In this document: positions 41,929-50,177 of the stretch, piece by piece
How positions within the stretch are numbered: the first letter of the stretch is position 1
How the letters are laid out: each line of letters begins with the position of its first letter
DNA from: Microbacterium sp. SY138
GTDB taxonomy: Bacteria; Actinomycetota; Actinomycetes; Actinomycetales; Microbacteriaceae
DNA length: 64,000 nucleotides
Assembly: GCF_039729145.1 (NCBI RefSeq)
Contig: NZ_CP155793.1
Span: forward strand, 2,108,001 to 2,172,000
Reading direction: 5' to 3'
Translations under genes and position numbers: made by a program
The notes under the pieces: model-generated
Told to the model about the DNA's origin: nothing
Seen by the model: the letters and a program-made list of their open reading frames with translations, nothing else
Database searches by the model: none

Positions 41929-43217
41929 GCGCCCGCCGCGGTCATCTGATCGACCTCTCCCCCTTGAAGTCCAGTCCGGCGTTCGCCCGGATGTGGATCG
42001 GGTCGACACTCGCCGGCATCGGCGGACAGCTCACCATCGTCACGGTGATGCTGCACGTGTTCGCCCTGACGCAGAACACCTTCGCGGTCTCGATGATCGC
42101 CGTGGCCGGACTCGTGCCGATGATCCTCGCCGGCCTGTACGGCGGCATGCTCGCCGATGCGTTCGACCGACGCCGGGTGGCACTGATCGCGGCGACCATC
42201 ACTTTCCTCTCCACCGCCCTGCTCGCGGCTCTCACCTGGACGGGTATGGAGACCATCTGGTGGCTGTATGCGCTGAGCATGATCAACTCCGCCGCCAATT
42301 CGGTGGGCATGGCCACGCGCACGGCGATAGTGCCGCGGCTCATCCCCCGCGAGAAGCTCGCCGCAGCATCCGCGCTGAACGGTGTGGCCTTCGGGCTGAC
42401 GGTCATGGCCGGACCCGCGCTGGCGGGCCTCCTCGTCGCCCTCACCGGCTACGGCTGGACGTACACGATCGACGTCGTGCTCATGCTGTCGATGTTCCTG
42501 GGACTGTGGACGCTCCCGGCGCTGCGGCCGGAGGGAGAGATCGTCCGCCCCGGCCTCGAGTCGCTGGTGGACGGCTGGCGCTTCCTCCGCAGAGCAGGCA
42601 ACATCCGGATGCAGTACATCATCGACATCATCGCGATGACGTTCGGGCAGCCGCTCGTCCTCTTCCCCGCGCTCGGCACGGTGCTGCTGGGCGGCGGAGC
42701 GCTCACGACCGGCATCCTCACCGCCGCGGTGGCGGTGGGCACCTTCGCGTCGAGCCTGTTCTCCGGTCGCGTCGTGCAGTACCGCTGGCATGGCCGTGGC
42801 ATCGCCCGGGCGGTGGAGGCGTACGGCGCATCGATCCTGCTGTTCGGGATCGTGCTGCTCGTCGGCGCGTTCTCGTCACCCGCGACCGAGACGGCTCCCC
42901 ACATCGGGTTGATCGTCGCCGCCTGCGTTGCCCTCGCCCTGTCCGGTGCATCCGACAACGTCAGCTCGATCTATCGGAACACCATGATGCAGGCCGCCGT
43001 ACCCGACTCGATGCGCGGACGCCTTCAAGGCCTGTTCATCGTCGTGGTCGCCGGCGGGCCCCGCGTCGGGGCGCTGTACGCGGGCACGCTGGCGACGCTC
43101 ACGACCCTCTGGTTCCCTCCCCTGCTCGGTGGAGTGCTTGTCATCGCCCTCGTCGCCGCGCTCGCGCAGCGCAACCGCCGGTTCCACGACTACGACGCAG
43201 AGAACCCCGAGCCCTGA
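41925..43217 (+). CDS. MFS transporter, enterobactin-exporter-like subfamily
   Basis: 430 residues with 12 predicted membrane segments. The loop after segment 2 has LYGGMLADAFDRRRVALI, a version of the MFS A motif, and MATRTAIVPRLIPREKLAAASALNG is typical of the EntS/MFS_3 group of exporters. The cargo is unknown. The only start in frame near the conserved part is GTG at 41925, overlapping the stop of a possible seven-codon leader; a TAGTCT promoter lies upstream. A hairpin terminator covers its stop codon. No siderophore genes are next to it. Confidence 0.9.
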   Translation: MSARRGHLIDLSPLKSSPAFARMWIGSTLAGIGGQLTIVTVMLHVFALTQNTFAVSMIAVAGLVPMILAGLYGGMLADAFDRRRVALIAATITFLSTALLAALTWTGMETIWWLYALSMINSAANSVGMATRTAIVPRLIPREKLAAASALNGVAFGLTVMAGPALAGLLVALTGYGWTYTIDVVLMLSMFLGLWTLPALRPEGEIVRPGLESLVDGWRFLRRAGNIRMQYIIDIIAMTFGQPLVLFPALGTVLLGGGALTTGILTAAVAVGTFASSLFSGRVVQYRWHGRGIARAVEAYGASILLFGIVLLVGAFSSPATETAPHIGLIVAACVALALSGASDNVSSIYRNTMMQAAVPDSMRGRLQGLFIVVVAGGPRVGALYAGTLATLTTLWFPPLLGGVLVIALVAALAQRNRRFHDYDAENPEP

Positions 43218-43231
43218 CGGGCCCGGGGTTC
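43202..43231. terminator. Terminator overlapping the MFS stop codon
   Basis: GAACCCCGAGCCC and GGGCCCGGGGTTC, 13-base arms with one mismatch; the four-base loop TGAC contains the MFS stop codon. It can serve MFS and the convergent yceI gene. Confidence 0.7.
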
Positions 43232-43250
43232 CGGTGGCTCTCCGACGCGG

Positions 43251-43805
43251 TCAGTCCTGCTGCAGGGCACCCTGCAGGTCGAGGCTGATCGTGACGTCCT
43301 TGCCGACGAGAACGCCACCGGTCTCGAGTGCCGCGTTCCAGGTGAGGCCGAAGTCCTCGCGGTTGATGACGGTCTTGGCAGAGGCGCCGGCCTTGTAGTT
43401 GCCGTAGGGGTCGGTGCCGAAGCCGCCGAAGTCGAGCTCGAAGCTGACCGGCTTGGTGACGCCGCGGATGGTGAGGTCGCCGTCGACGTACAGGTCGTCG
43501 CCCTTGACGTGCGCACCGGTGGAGACGAACTCCATGGTCGGGAAGTTCTCGGTGTCGAAGAAGTCCGCCGAGCGCAGGTGCGCGTCGCGACCCTCGTCAT
43601 TGGTGTCGATGGAGGTCACGTCGACCGTCGCCTCGACCTTGGCGTCCAGCGGGTTCTCCGGAGCGATCAGCGTCGCGCTCTTCACCCCGAAGGTGCCGCG
43701 CACCTTCGAGATCATCATGTGGCGCACGCTGAAGGTGACCTCGCTGTGCGAAGGGTCCAGGACCCAGGTGCCGGGACGGTAGCCGGGGATGTCGATGCTG
43801 GTCAT
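43251..43805 (-). CDS. YceI family protein
   Basis: 184-residue lipocalin-like YceI protein, which binds polyisoprenoid or similar lipids. Motifs: WVLDPSHSEVTFSVRHMMISKVRGTF near the start, and DLTIRGVTKPVSFELDFGG. Like most actinobacterial members it lacks a signal peptide. AGAGGAGAAG precedes the ATG at 43805. An operator-like motif shared with the LLM flavin operon lies 80 bases upstream, so its expression may follow an oxidative or aromatic stress signal. Exact ligand unknown. Confidence 0.93.
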   Translation of the reverse strand: MTSIDIPGYRPGTWVLDPSHSEVTFSVRHMMISKVRGTFGVKSATLIAPENPLDAKVEATVDVTSIDTNDEGRDAHLRSADFFDTENFPTMEFVSTGAHVKGDDLYVDGDLTIRGVTKPVSFELDFGGFGTDPYGNYKAGASAKTVINREDFGLTWNAALETGGVLVGKDVTISLDLQGALQQD

Positions 43806-43884
43806 TGCTTCTCCTCTGGAGACTTCAGCCGCTGCTGCGGCAAGGGACAGGGGCCGCGTCGCCGCGACCACTGTGACAACTTAC

Positions 43885-43900
43885 ATTCATTCGCATGTAT
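43885..43900. promoter_or_regulatory. Operator-like motif upstream of yceI
   Basis: On the minus strand ATACATGCGAATGAAT, 14 of 16 bases identical to the motif at 33330-33345. A further TTCATTC/GAATGAA inverted pair spans 43886-43912. A TAAGTT -10 candidate lies directly downstream. Confidence 0.6.
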
Positions 43901-43934
43901 TCCCCTGAATGAAGAATCTTTCCCGCACATGCCG

Positions 43935-43970
43935 CGAGGCGCCTCCCTCCCGGAGGAGAGAGACGCCTCG
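43935..43970 (-). terminator. Terminator of the FKBP gene
   Basis: CGAGGCG and CGCCTCG, 7-base arms with an inner CTCC/GGAG stem, 16 bases after the FKBP stop. Confidence 0.55.
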
Positions 43971-43985
43971 TGGAAGAGACCGATG

Positions 43986-44354
43986 TCAGCCGACGGCGAC
44001 CAGATCGATGATGAAGATCAGCGTCTTGCCGGAGAGGAAGTGCCCGCCGCCGACCGGGCCGTAGGCGAGATGCGGCGGGATGATCAGCTCGCGGCGACCG
44101 CCCACCTTCATGCCGGGGATCCCGTCCTGCCACCCCTGGATCAGGCCGCGCAGCGGGAACTGGATCGTCTCGCCACGGCCCCACGAGGAGTCGAACTCCT
44201 CGCCGGAGTCGAACTCGACGCCGGCGTAGTGGACCGTGACGGTGTCGCCGGGCTTCGCCTCGGCGCCGTCACCCTCGATGATGTCGCGGACGACGAGCTC
44301 CGCCGGAGCGGGAGTGCTGGGGGCTTCGAACTCAGGCTTTGTGCGTTCAGTCAT
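43986..44354 (-). CDS. FKBP-type peptidyl-prolyl cis-trans isomerase
   Basis: 122 residues, a single FKBP domain with no signal peptide or membrane anchor, so cytoplasmic. Family stretches: GDTVTVHYAGVEFDSGEEFDSSW near 37-59, LIQGWQDGIPGMKVGGRRELIIPPHLAYG near 69-97, and the closing LIFIIDLVAV. The usual Phe, Asp, Trp and Tyr of the active pocket are present. The ATG at 44354 has GGAG six bases upstream. The upstream region (44355-44573) holds a large hairpin and a GGGTGCACCC palindrome. Confidence 0.94.
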   Translation of the reverse strand: MTERTKPEFEAPSTPAPAELVVRDIIEGDGAEAKPGDTVTVHYAGVEFDSGEEFDSSWGRGETIQFPLRGLIQGWQDGIPGMKVGGRRELIIPPHLAYGPVGGGHFLSGKTLIFIIDLVAVG

Positions 44355-44496
44355 GTCTCCATCAAACCCGAGGCCGACGGACCCGGTCAACGCACGCACA
44401 CCTGCTCACAGCGAACACCTCACGCCCTCGCCGGCGAACCTCGGCAACAAGCTCTTGACACTCATGCAGGGCCGGGTGCACCCTGTTTACAGATCA

Positions 44497-44547
44497 ACTC
44501 AGCGCCCGGGAGACTCGCAGGCATCGCCGCAGCACCGGGCGCTGAGT
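44497..44547 (-). terminator. Large inverted repeat after the alpha/beta hydrolase gene
   Basis: ACTCAGCGCCCGG and CCGGGCGCTGAGT, perfect 13-base arms with a 25-base loop, 27 bases after the hydrolase stop codon. Most likely its terminator; the loop is long for one. It is also 140 bases upstream of the FKBP gene. Confidence 0.55.
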
Positions 44548-44573
44548 CTTGTCCTGGAGCGATTCCCGGCCCC

Positions 44574-45254
44574 TCACTCGACGTATCCTGCGAGGAGCTC
44601 GGCGATCTCCACCGGTCGGCTCAGCATCGCGCAGTGTCCGCCGGGCAGCTCATCCGCGACCACTCCCAGGCGGGTCTCGGCGAGGTCGCGCAGGAATGCG
44701 GCAGGGAAGAAGCGATCGTCGGCGAACAGCACGAATCTCGTCGGCACGTCGGGCCACGCCGCCAGAGGCCACGGCCTCTCCATCGCCGCCTGCGACGGAT
44801 GCGCCCTCTCCCGTCGGAGCGCCTCCTCTGCCAGCTCGTGCGGAACTTCGTTGTAGAAACTGACGAGGGGGTCGTCGTTCCCGGTCAACCCGCCGTCCCG
44901 CGCCGACTGGGCGGCAGACGCCGTGACGTATCCCGAGTTCGCCCACCACTGATCCGGGGACTCGCCCGGGGACGGGATCATCCCCGCCATCAGGACGAGG
45001 AGATCGGCGGAGAGGCGCTCGGCGACCAGCGGCGCGGTGAAGGCCCCGAAGGAATGACCGACGACCACCACCCCCGCCTGCGCACCCACCGGCTCCGCAA
45101 CCACCTCGGCGTAGTCGTCGAGAGTGAGCGTGTCGTCGTCGGCGGGAAGGTCGGGCGCGAACACCTCGTGCCCGCGCGCTCGCAGCTCGGCGGCGACCAG
45201 ATGCCAGGACCATCCGACATCTCCGCCACCGTGGATCGCGACGAAGGTGCTCAT
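44574..45254 (-). CDS. Alpha/beta hydrolase
   Basis: 226 residues of the alpha/beta-hydrolase fold resembling plant-type esterases/hydroxynitrile lyases and actinobacterial salicylate-esterase-like proteins. The nucleophile elbow is GHSFGAF (Ser about residue 75), the oxyanion region is AIHGGGDVGWSW, and the catalytic His is in LPGGHCAML near 205. Start at ATG 45254 after a GGAAGG site; the ATG gives the standard N-terminal strand MSTFVAIHG. Substrate unknown. It follows PrsW on the same strand after 46 bases. Confidence 0.9.
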   Translation of the reverse strand: MSTFVAIHGGGDVGWSWHLVAAELRARGHEVFAPDLPADDDTLTLDDYAEVVAEPVGAQAGVVVVGHSFGAFTAPLVAERLSADLLVLMAGMIPSPGESPDQWWANSGYVTASAAQSARDGGLTGNDDPLVSFYNEVPHELAEEALRRERAHPSQAAMERPWPLAAWPDVPTRFVLFADDRFFPAAFLRDLAETRLGVVADELPGGHCAMLSRPVEIAELLAGYVE

Positions 45255-45300
45255 CCGCCACCGCCTTCCCTCGGACAAGGGTACGCCGTCGCGTGTGGCG

Positions 45301-46653
45301 TCAGTAGGCCAGCAGGGCCGCCCTGGTCGCCCTGGTGCGGATCAGGAGCGCGCGCTCGTCATCCACGGCCATGGGGTCGCGGCCGGTGATTGCCCGCTGA
45401 CGGACAGCGGCGAGCTCCGTCGCCTCCTTGATGAACGCACGCATCAGGGGACGACGGTCCCCCCGCAGCTGTGACGCCCAGGCGAGTCCGACCTTGCGCC
45501 CGGCAGGGGTGGCGAGCATGGTGACTTCCTCGGGAGTGAACCATCCGGCCGCGGCGTAGTCCTCGAGGCGGGCACGGGTGAGTCGGGCCTCCTCACGACG
45601 CAACGCGACGATGCACAGGATGAATCCGATGAAGAGCGGCACCTGAAGGGTGAAGTAGAGACCGAAGAAGTCGGCGAACGTCGCCGAGCCGTTCCAGAGA
45701 GCGTGGAGCAGGATCGCCCCGACCACCCCCACCGCGCCAGCACCGAGCGCGGCCCTCGCCGAGCCGTGACGCCGAGCGACGAGGCCGATCGCGAAGCCGG
45801 TGATCGCGGTGAACATGGCATGAGCGAAGGGCGAGAAGAGCCCGCGCACCACGAACGTGACGGTCAGCTGCTCGCCGCCGCCCTCGATGAGGCTCACCCC
45901 GAAGTACTGGATGTTCTCGGTGAAGGCGAAACCCGCCCCGACCAGCGCGCCGTACACGATGCCGTCGACAGGGCCGTCGAACGCTCGTCGGGCGAGCAGG
46001 AAGATGAGGAAGACGCCGAGCCCCTTCCAGAGCTCCTCGACGATAGGCGCCTGCACGACGGCGGTGAACTCCTCGGAGCGGATGTCGAGCAGGAGGGTCA
46101 GCGCGGTGTCGACGAGCAGGGTGAGCCCGACGGCCGCGACGGCGCCCCATGCGATGGCGAACGCCACCAGCCGCTTGGGCTCGGGCTCCCACCGATCGAT
46201 CAGGCGCACGCCCAGGAACACGATGGTCAGAGGGATGAGCGCGAGGACCAGCCCGACGACGGAAGCGAACGATCCGAGCGCCCAGACGAAGTAGCCGACG
46301 AGGGCGATCAGGAGGAAGCCGAGCACCCCGAAGAGCCAGAGCGACACCGTGCGCCCTTTCCTCGTCGGAACGGGCAGCGCCGGGAGCGACTCCGCCGGCG
46401 ACGGGGCGACGGGAGCCGGCGGTGTGTAGGGCGTCGGCTGCGCGAGGGACGATGCATACCCCGTGACGGAGGTGCGGGCCGCGGGCGCCGAGACCTGGCT
46501 CGCGTACGGCGCGGGCGCGAAGGCTTGCGGCGGTACCGGCTGCGGGGCCTGCTGCGGCGGTACCTGCTGCGGCGGTGTCGACGGCAACGGCGGTGCCGGC
46601 GGAGGCGCATACGGCGAGGGCTGCTGCGGCTGGGACGGTCCTCCGGAACTCAT
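45301..46653 (-). CDS. PrsW-family intramembrane metalloprotease
   Basis: 450 residues. The first 100 are Pro/Gln/Ala-rich and cytoplasmic, then eight or so membrane helices carrying the glutamic-type signature: EELWKG with E206 and E207, FTENIQYFG, and the histidines in FAHAMFTAITG and LLHALWNGS. PrsW of Bacillus cleaves an anti-sigma factor; no anti-sigma gene is next to this one, so the target is unknown. A charged C-terminal domain of about 90 residues follows the last helix. The ATG at 46653 lies six bases after TAAGCT; a TTG two codons upstream is less likely. Confidence 0.92.
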   Translation of the reverse strand: MSSGGPSQPQQPSPYAPPPAPPLPSTPPQQVPPQQAPQPVPPQAFAPAPYASQVSAPAARTSVTGYASSLAQPTPYTPPAPVAPSPAESLPALPVPTRKGRTVSLWLFGVLGFLLIALVGYFVWALGSFASVVGLVLALIPLTIVFLGVRLIDRWEPEPKRLVAFAIAWGAVAAVGLTLLVDTALTLLLDIRSEEFTAVVQAPIVEELWKGLGVFLIFLLARRAFDGPVDGIVYGALVGAGFAFTENIQYFGVSLIEGGGEQLTVTFVVRGLFSPFAHAMFTAITGFAIGLVARRHGSARAALGAGAVGVVGAILLHALWNGSATFADFFGLYFTLQVPLFIGFILCIVALRREEARLTRARLEDYAAAGWFTPEEVTMLATPAGRKVGLAWASQLRGDRRPLMRAFIKEATELAAVRQRAITGRDPMAVDDERALLIRTRATRAALLAY

Positions 46654-46659
46654 AGGCAA

Positions 46660-46665
46660 AGCTTA
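46660..46665 (-). promoter_or_regulatory. -10 element of the PrsW gene (leaderless)
   Basis: TAAGCT on the minus strand, six bases before the ATG at 46653. Confidence 0.6.
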
Positions 46666-46729
46666 TGGGCACAACGCCGGGCACCCGGATATGGCGACCC
46701 CCTCCACCCGGCGACCTGCACCCACCCGG

Positions 46730-46735
46730 TAGCGT
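46730..46735 (+). promoter_or_regulatory. -10 element of the FAH-family gene (leaderless)
   Basis: TAGCGT six bases before the ATG at 46742. Confidence 0.65.
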
Positions 46736-46741
46736 AGAAGC

Positions 46742-47611
46742 ATGCGGTTCGCTCACCTGCGCCGTCCCGACTCCCCTCTCGCGGTTCTCGCCGTCGTGGA
46801 GGGCTCGGACGCCGTCCTCGTCTCTGATCTCCTGACCGACCCTCCTGCCACGCTGCAGCAGCTGATCGAGAGAGGGGACGATGGTCTCGACGCACTGCGC
46901 CGCGCTCTGGCGGACACCACCGCGCCGCGGCATCCGCTCGCGGGATGGGCGTTCGCCTCGGCCGTGCTCGCTCCGCCCGCGGTCCTGGCCGTCGGCCTCA
47001 ACTACGCCGCGCACTCGAGTGAGCTCGGTCTCAAGACCGATGCCGCCCCGACCGTCTTCACGCTCTGGCCGAACTCGCTCACCGGACACGACCAGACCAC
47101 ATCCTGGCCGCGCACGCTGAGTGAGGCCGTCGACTACGAGGCCGAGCTCGGCGTGCTCATCGGCTCCCCTGCGAAGGACATCGCTGAGGCCGATGCGCTG
47201 TCGCACGTCTGGGGATACACGGTGGTCAACGACATCACCGCCAGGAACATCCAGTTCTCCGAGGCCCAGTGGTCACGCTGCAAGTCGTTCGACGGATTCA
47301 CCCCGACCGGGCCGTTCGCGGTGACCGCGGATGAGATCGCCGACCCGCAGGACCTGCACATCTGGACCATCGTCGACGGTCACACCGTGCAGGATGCGAG
47401 CACCGATCAGATGGTGCGCTCGGTGGCGAAGCTGATCGCGCACCTCTCGCAGTCGCTCACGCTGCTCCCCGGCACCCTCATCTCGACCGGCAGCCCCGGC
47501 GGTGCCGGCTACTCGCGCGACCCGCAGATCTTCCTTCGCGACCGGTCCACCGTCACGGTGGGCATCGACGGCATCGGCGAGCTCACCACCCACTGCCGCA
47601 TCACCGACTGA
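46742..47611 (+). CDS. Fumarylacetoacetate hydrolase family protein
   Basis: 289 residues of the FAH superfamily, which hydrolyses or decarboxylates keto-acids with a metal ion. The metal-binding acidic residues are in VDYEAELGVLIG near 128-139, followed by GYTVVNDITARNIQ and KSFDGFTPTGPF; the N-terminal accessory domain is about 75 residues. The exact substrate (acylpyruvate, oxaloacetate, hydroxyhepta-dienedioate) cannot be decided; no catabolic cluster is adjacent. TAGCGT lies six bases before the ATG, divergent from the PrsW promoter. A very strong bidirectional terminator follows. Confidence 0.92.
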   Translation: MRFAHLRRPDSPLAVLAVVEGSDAVLVSDLLTDPPATLQQLIERGDDGLDALRRALADTTAPRHPLAGWAFASAVLAPPAVLAVGLNYAAHSSELGLKTDAAPTVFTLWPNSLTGHDQTTSWPRTLSEAVDYEAELGVLIGSPAKDIAEADALSHVWGYTVVNDITARNIQFSEAQWSRCKSFDGFTPTGPFAVTADEIADPQDLHIWTIVDGHTVQDASTDQMVRSVAKLIAHLSQSLTLLPGTLISTGSPGGAGYSRDPQIFLRDRSTVTVGIDGIGELTTHCRITD

Positions 47612-47619
47612 CTTCACGG

Positions 47620-47661
47620 AGACGAAGGGGACGGATGCCGGCGCATCCGTCCCCTTCGTCT
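47620..47661. terminator. Strong bidirectional terminator between FAH and aspA
   Basis: AGACGAAGGGGACGGATG and its perfect complement, 18-base arms with a 6-base loop, between two convergent genes. Confidence 0.88.
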
Positions 47662-47675
47662 ATCCGTCTGTGAGA

Positions 47676-49136
47676 TCAGATCTCGATCAGGTCTTCCGGT
47701 GAGATCACCGGGATCGCGGCCGTGATGGTCTCGAGTCCCGACAGGCGCGCAGGCGAGAGCTGCTTGACGACCTCGTCGCGCGACATGAGGCCGGCCTCCA
47801 CCACAAGGTCGGCCACGCTGCGGTTGGTCAGCAGTGCGGTCTTCGCGAGAGCGGCCGCCGCGGCGTAGCCGATGAACGGGGTCAGCGCGGTGATGACTCC
47901 GACCGAGGCACCGACCATCGCGCCGAGGCGGTCGCGGTTCGCGGTGATGCCGTCGACGCAGTTCACTCGCAGAGTCCACATCGCCTGACGCATCCAGGTG
48001 ATCGACTGGAAGATCGAGTGTGCGATGACCGGCTCGAAGGCGTTCAGCTGCAGCTGCCCGGCCTCCGCCGCCATCGTGACCGTCATGTCCGCCCCCGCGA
48101 CGGCGAACGCCACCTGGTTCACGACCTCGGGGATGACCGGATTGACCTTGCCGGGCATGATGCTGGAGCCCGCCTGCATGGCAGGAAGGTTGATCTCGCC
48201 GAGACCCGCCTGCGGGCCGGACGAGAGAAGACGGAGGTCGTTGCAGATCTTCGACAGCTTCATCGCGTTGCGCTTGAGAGTCGACGAGAACGACATGAAC
48301 GAGCCGGTGTCGCTGGTGGCCTCGACGAGGTCACCGGCAGTGCGGAGGTCGAGCGACGTGATCTCGCGCAGGTGCTTGAGCACGGCGGGTGCGTAACCGG
48401 GGTGGGTGGTGATCCCGGTGCCGATCGCGGTGGCGCCCATGTTGATCTCGAACATCAGCGAGGCGTTCTCGGTGAGACGGGTGTGGTCGTAGCCGAGCGT
48501 CGTGGCGAAGCCGTTGAACTCCTGCCCCAGCGTCATCGGCACGGCATCCTGCAGCTGCGTGCGCCCGACCTTCAGCACATCGTGGAACTCGCGCGATTTG
48601 CCCAGGAACGACAGCCGCAGCAGGTCGAGCTCTTCGAGCAGGGAGCGCAGGGTCAGCGAGAGGCCGATCTTCACCGCGGTCGGGTACACGTCGTTCGTGG
48701 ACTGGCTGCGGTTGGTGTGGTCGATCGGCGAAAGGAAGGCGTAGTCGCCCTTCTCGCGGCCCGCCATCTCGAGCGCGATGTTGGTGATGACCTCGTTCGC
48801 GTTCATGTTGGTCGACGTGCCGGCTCCACCCTGGATGACGCCGACCGTGAACTGCTCGTGGAACTCGCCGTCGATCACGCGCTGAGCCGCCCGGTCGATC
48901 AGGTCCGCCCGCTCCGGGTCGAGCACGCCGATCTCGCGGTTCGCACGGGCGCTGGCCTGCTTGACCATCGCGAGGCCGACCACGAGGTCGGGATACACCG
49001 AGATGGGCCGCTTCGTGATCGGGAAGTTCGCGTCGGCGCGGGCGGTGTGGATCCCCCAGTACGCGTCGACGGGAATCTCCATGCTCCCGAGCGAATCGGT
49101 CTCGGTGCGGGTCAGGGTAGGCGCGGCAGAAGCCAT
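47676..49136 (-). CDS. aspA: Aspartate ammonia-lyase
   Basis: Interconverts aspartate with fumarate and ammonia. 486 residues of the fumarase/aspartase superfamily; the signature GSSIMPGKVNP (about residues 322-332) with the catalytic loop serine is intact, and GTSTNMNANEVI and DHTNRSQSTNDVYPTA are the other two conserved regions. The stretches TQLQDAVPMTLGQEF fit aspartase better than fumarase. The ATG at 49136 has GAGGATG upstream; an open frame extends further but without a good start. TAGACT 50 bases upstream is the likely -10. The product fumarate links to the dicarboxylate transport module at 26-30 kb only in a general metabolic sense. Confidence 0.94.
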   Translation of the reverse strand: MASAAPTLTRTETDSLGSMEIPVDAYWGIHTARADANFPITKRPISVYPDLVVGLAMVKQASARANREIGVLDPERADLIDRAAQRVIDGEFHEQFTVGVIQGGAGTSTNMNANEVITNIALEMAGREKGDYAFLSPIDHTNRSQSTNDVYPTAVKIGLSLTLRSLLEELDLLRLSFLGKSREFHDVLKVGRTQLQDAVPMTLGQEFNGFATTLGYDHTRLTENASLMFEINMGATAIGTGITTHPGYAPAVLKHLREITSLDLRTAGDLVEATSDTGSFMSFSSTLKRNAMKLSKICNDLRLLSSGPQAGLGEINLPAMQAGSSIMPGKVNPVIPEVVNQVAFAVAGADMTVTMAAEAGQLQLNAFEPVIAHSIFQSITWMRQAMWTLRVNCVDGITANRDRLGAMVGASVGVITALTPFIGYAAAAALAKTALLTNRSVADLVVEAGLMSRDEVVKQLSPARLSGLETITAAIPVISPEDLIEI

Positions 49137-49185
49137 GTCACATCCTCGTGGGTCGTGGCGGGTGAGAAGGGTGGGGGATGTCTTC

Positions 49186-49191
49186 AGTCTA
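49186..49191 (-). promoter_or_regulatory. Candidate -10 element of aspA
   Basis: TAGACT on the minus strand, 49 bases before the aspA ATG and directly after the end of the phosphodiesterase gene. Confidence 0.5.
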
Positions 49192-49197
49192 CGCCGC

Positions 49198-50118
49198 TCA
49201 GCGTGCGGGTTTGCGGGAGAAGGCTTCGAGTCGCCCTTCCGGGTCGAGCTTCGCCATGCGCTCCAGCCAGGCCTCGGAGAAGTAGTCGCCGGTGTCGGCA
49301 CCGGTCACCGGGACCACGGTGTGGGTGATCGTGTCGGGGTACACGTGCACGAGCTGGAACGCCTGAGCGGCGTCCATTCCGTTGACCTCGGCAGACGGGC
49401 GGGCGACGTTCATGGTGTAGCACGTCGCCGATGCCACGCTCACCGGCACGCCGGCGAAGGTGCCGTGCGAGGAGTAGTGCAGATGCCCGGCGAGGATGCC
49501 TCGGACGTCGCTGCCGCGGACGACGGCGGCGAGCTCGTCCTGATGTCGCAGCTCCAGGATGTCGAACAGCGGGAGGTGGCTCGGAAGAGGCGGATGATGC
49601 ATTGCGAGCAGGGTGCCGTGCGGGGCCGGCTCGGCGAGGACCTCGGCGAGCCAGGAGAGCTGACCGTCATCGAGATCCCCGTGATGCCAGCCCGGGACAC
49701 TCGTGTCCAGCGCCACGAGTCGGAGACCCTCGAGGTCCCAGACACCGGTCACAGGCTCCTCGGTCGGAGCCAGATCGAGCAGCCCCTCACGCAGCGCCGG
49801 ACGTTCGTCGTGGTTTCCCGCCACCCAGATCACCGGGGCGCCGAGTTCCGCCGCGACCGGCTCGACCGCAGCGCGCAGACGGCGATACGCGTCGGGCTCG
49901 CCGAGGTCGGCCAGGTCACCCGTGACGACGATCGCCGTCGGATGCGGATGCACCGCGCGGATCGCGTCGAGCGTGCGGTCGAAGTTCGCCTCGACGTCGT
50001 AGCGTCCGCCCAGGCGCGCTCCCCCCGCGAGGAAATGCGGGTCGCTGACGTGGATGAGCACGTGCGACGCGGGCTCGTGCCTGCCGAAGACGTACGGACT
50101 GCCGGTTCCTGCGGACAT
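49198..50118 (-). CDS. CpdA-like metallophosphoesterase (cyclic-nucleotide phosphodiesterase class III)
   Basis: 306 residues with all calcineurin-type metal motifs in order: SDPHF near 25, VVTGDLADLG near 65, AGNHDE near 100, LAMHHPPL near 170 and GILAGHLHYSSHG near 210. This set and the length match the CpdA/Rv0805 group that hydrolyses 2',3'- and 3',5'-cyclic nucleotides. The true substrate in the cell is not certain. TAGGCT lies six bases before the ATG, so translation is leaderless. aspA follows after 61 bases with its own promoter. Confidence 0.9.
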   Translation of the reverse strand: MSAGTGSPYVFGRHEPASHVLIHVSDPHFLAGGARLGGRYDVEANFDRTLDAIRAVHPHPTAIVVTGDLADLGEPDAYRRLRAAVEPVAAELGAPVIWVAGNHDERPALREGLLDLAPTEEPVTGVWDLEGLRLVALDTSVPGWHHGDLDDGQLSWLAEVLAEPAPHGTLLAMHHPPLPSHLPLFDILELRHQDELAAVVRGSDVRGILAGHLHYSSHGTFAGVPVSVASATCYTMNVARPSAEVNGMDAAQAFQLVHVYPDTITHTVVPVTGADTGDYFSEAWLERMAKLDPEGRLEAFSRKPAR

Positions 50119-50124
50119 GGCCTC

Positions 50125-50130
50125 AGCCTA
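50125..50130 (-). promoter_or_regulatory. -10 element of the CpdA-like gene (leaderless)
   Basis: TAGGCT on the minus strand, six bases before the ATG at 50118. Confidence 0.65.
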
Positions 50131-50177
50131 TTGCCGCACCGGCAGCGGCGGACGCGACCCGCGCTCGCCCTCCGAGG

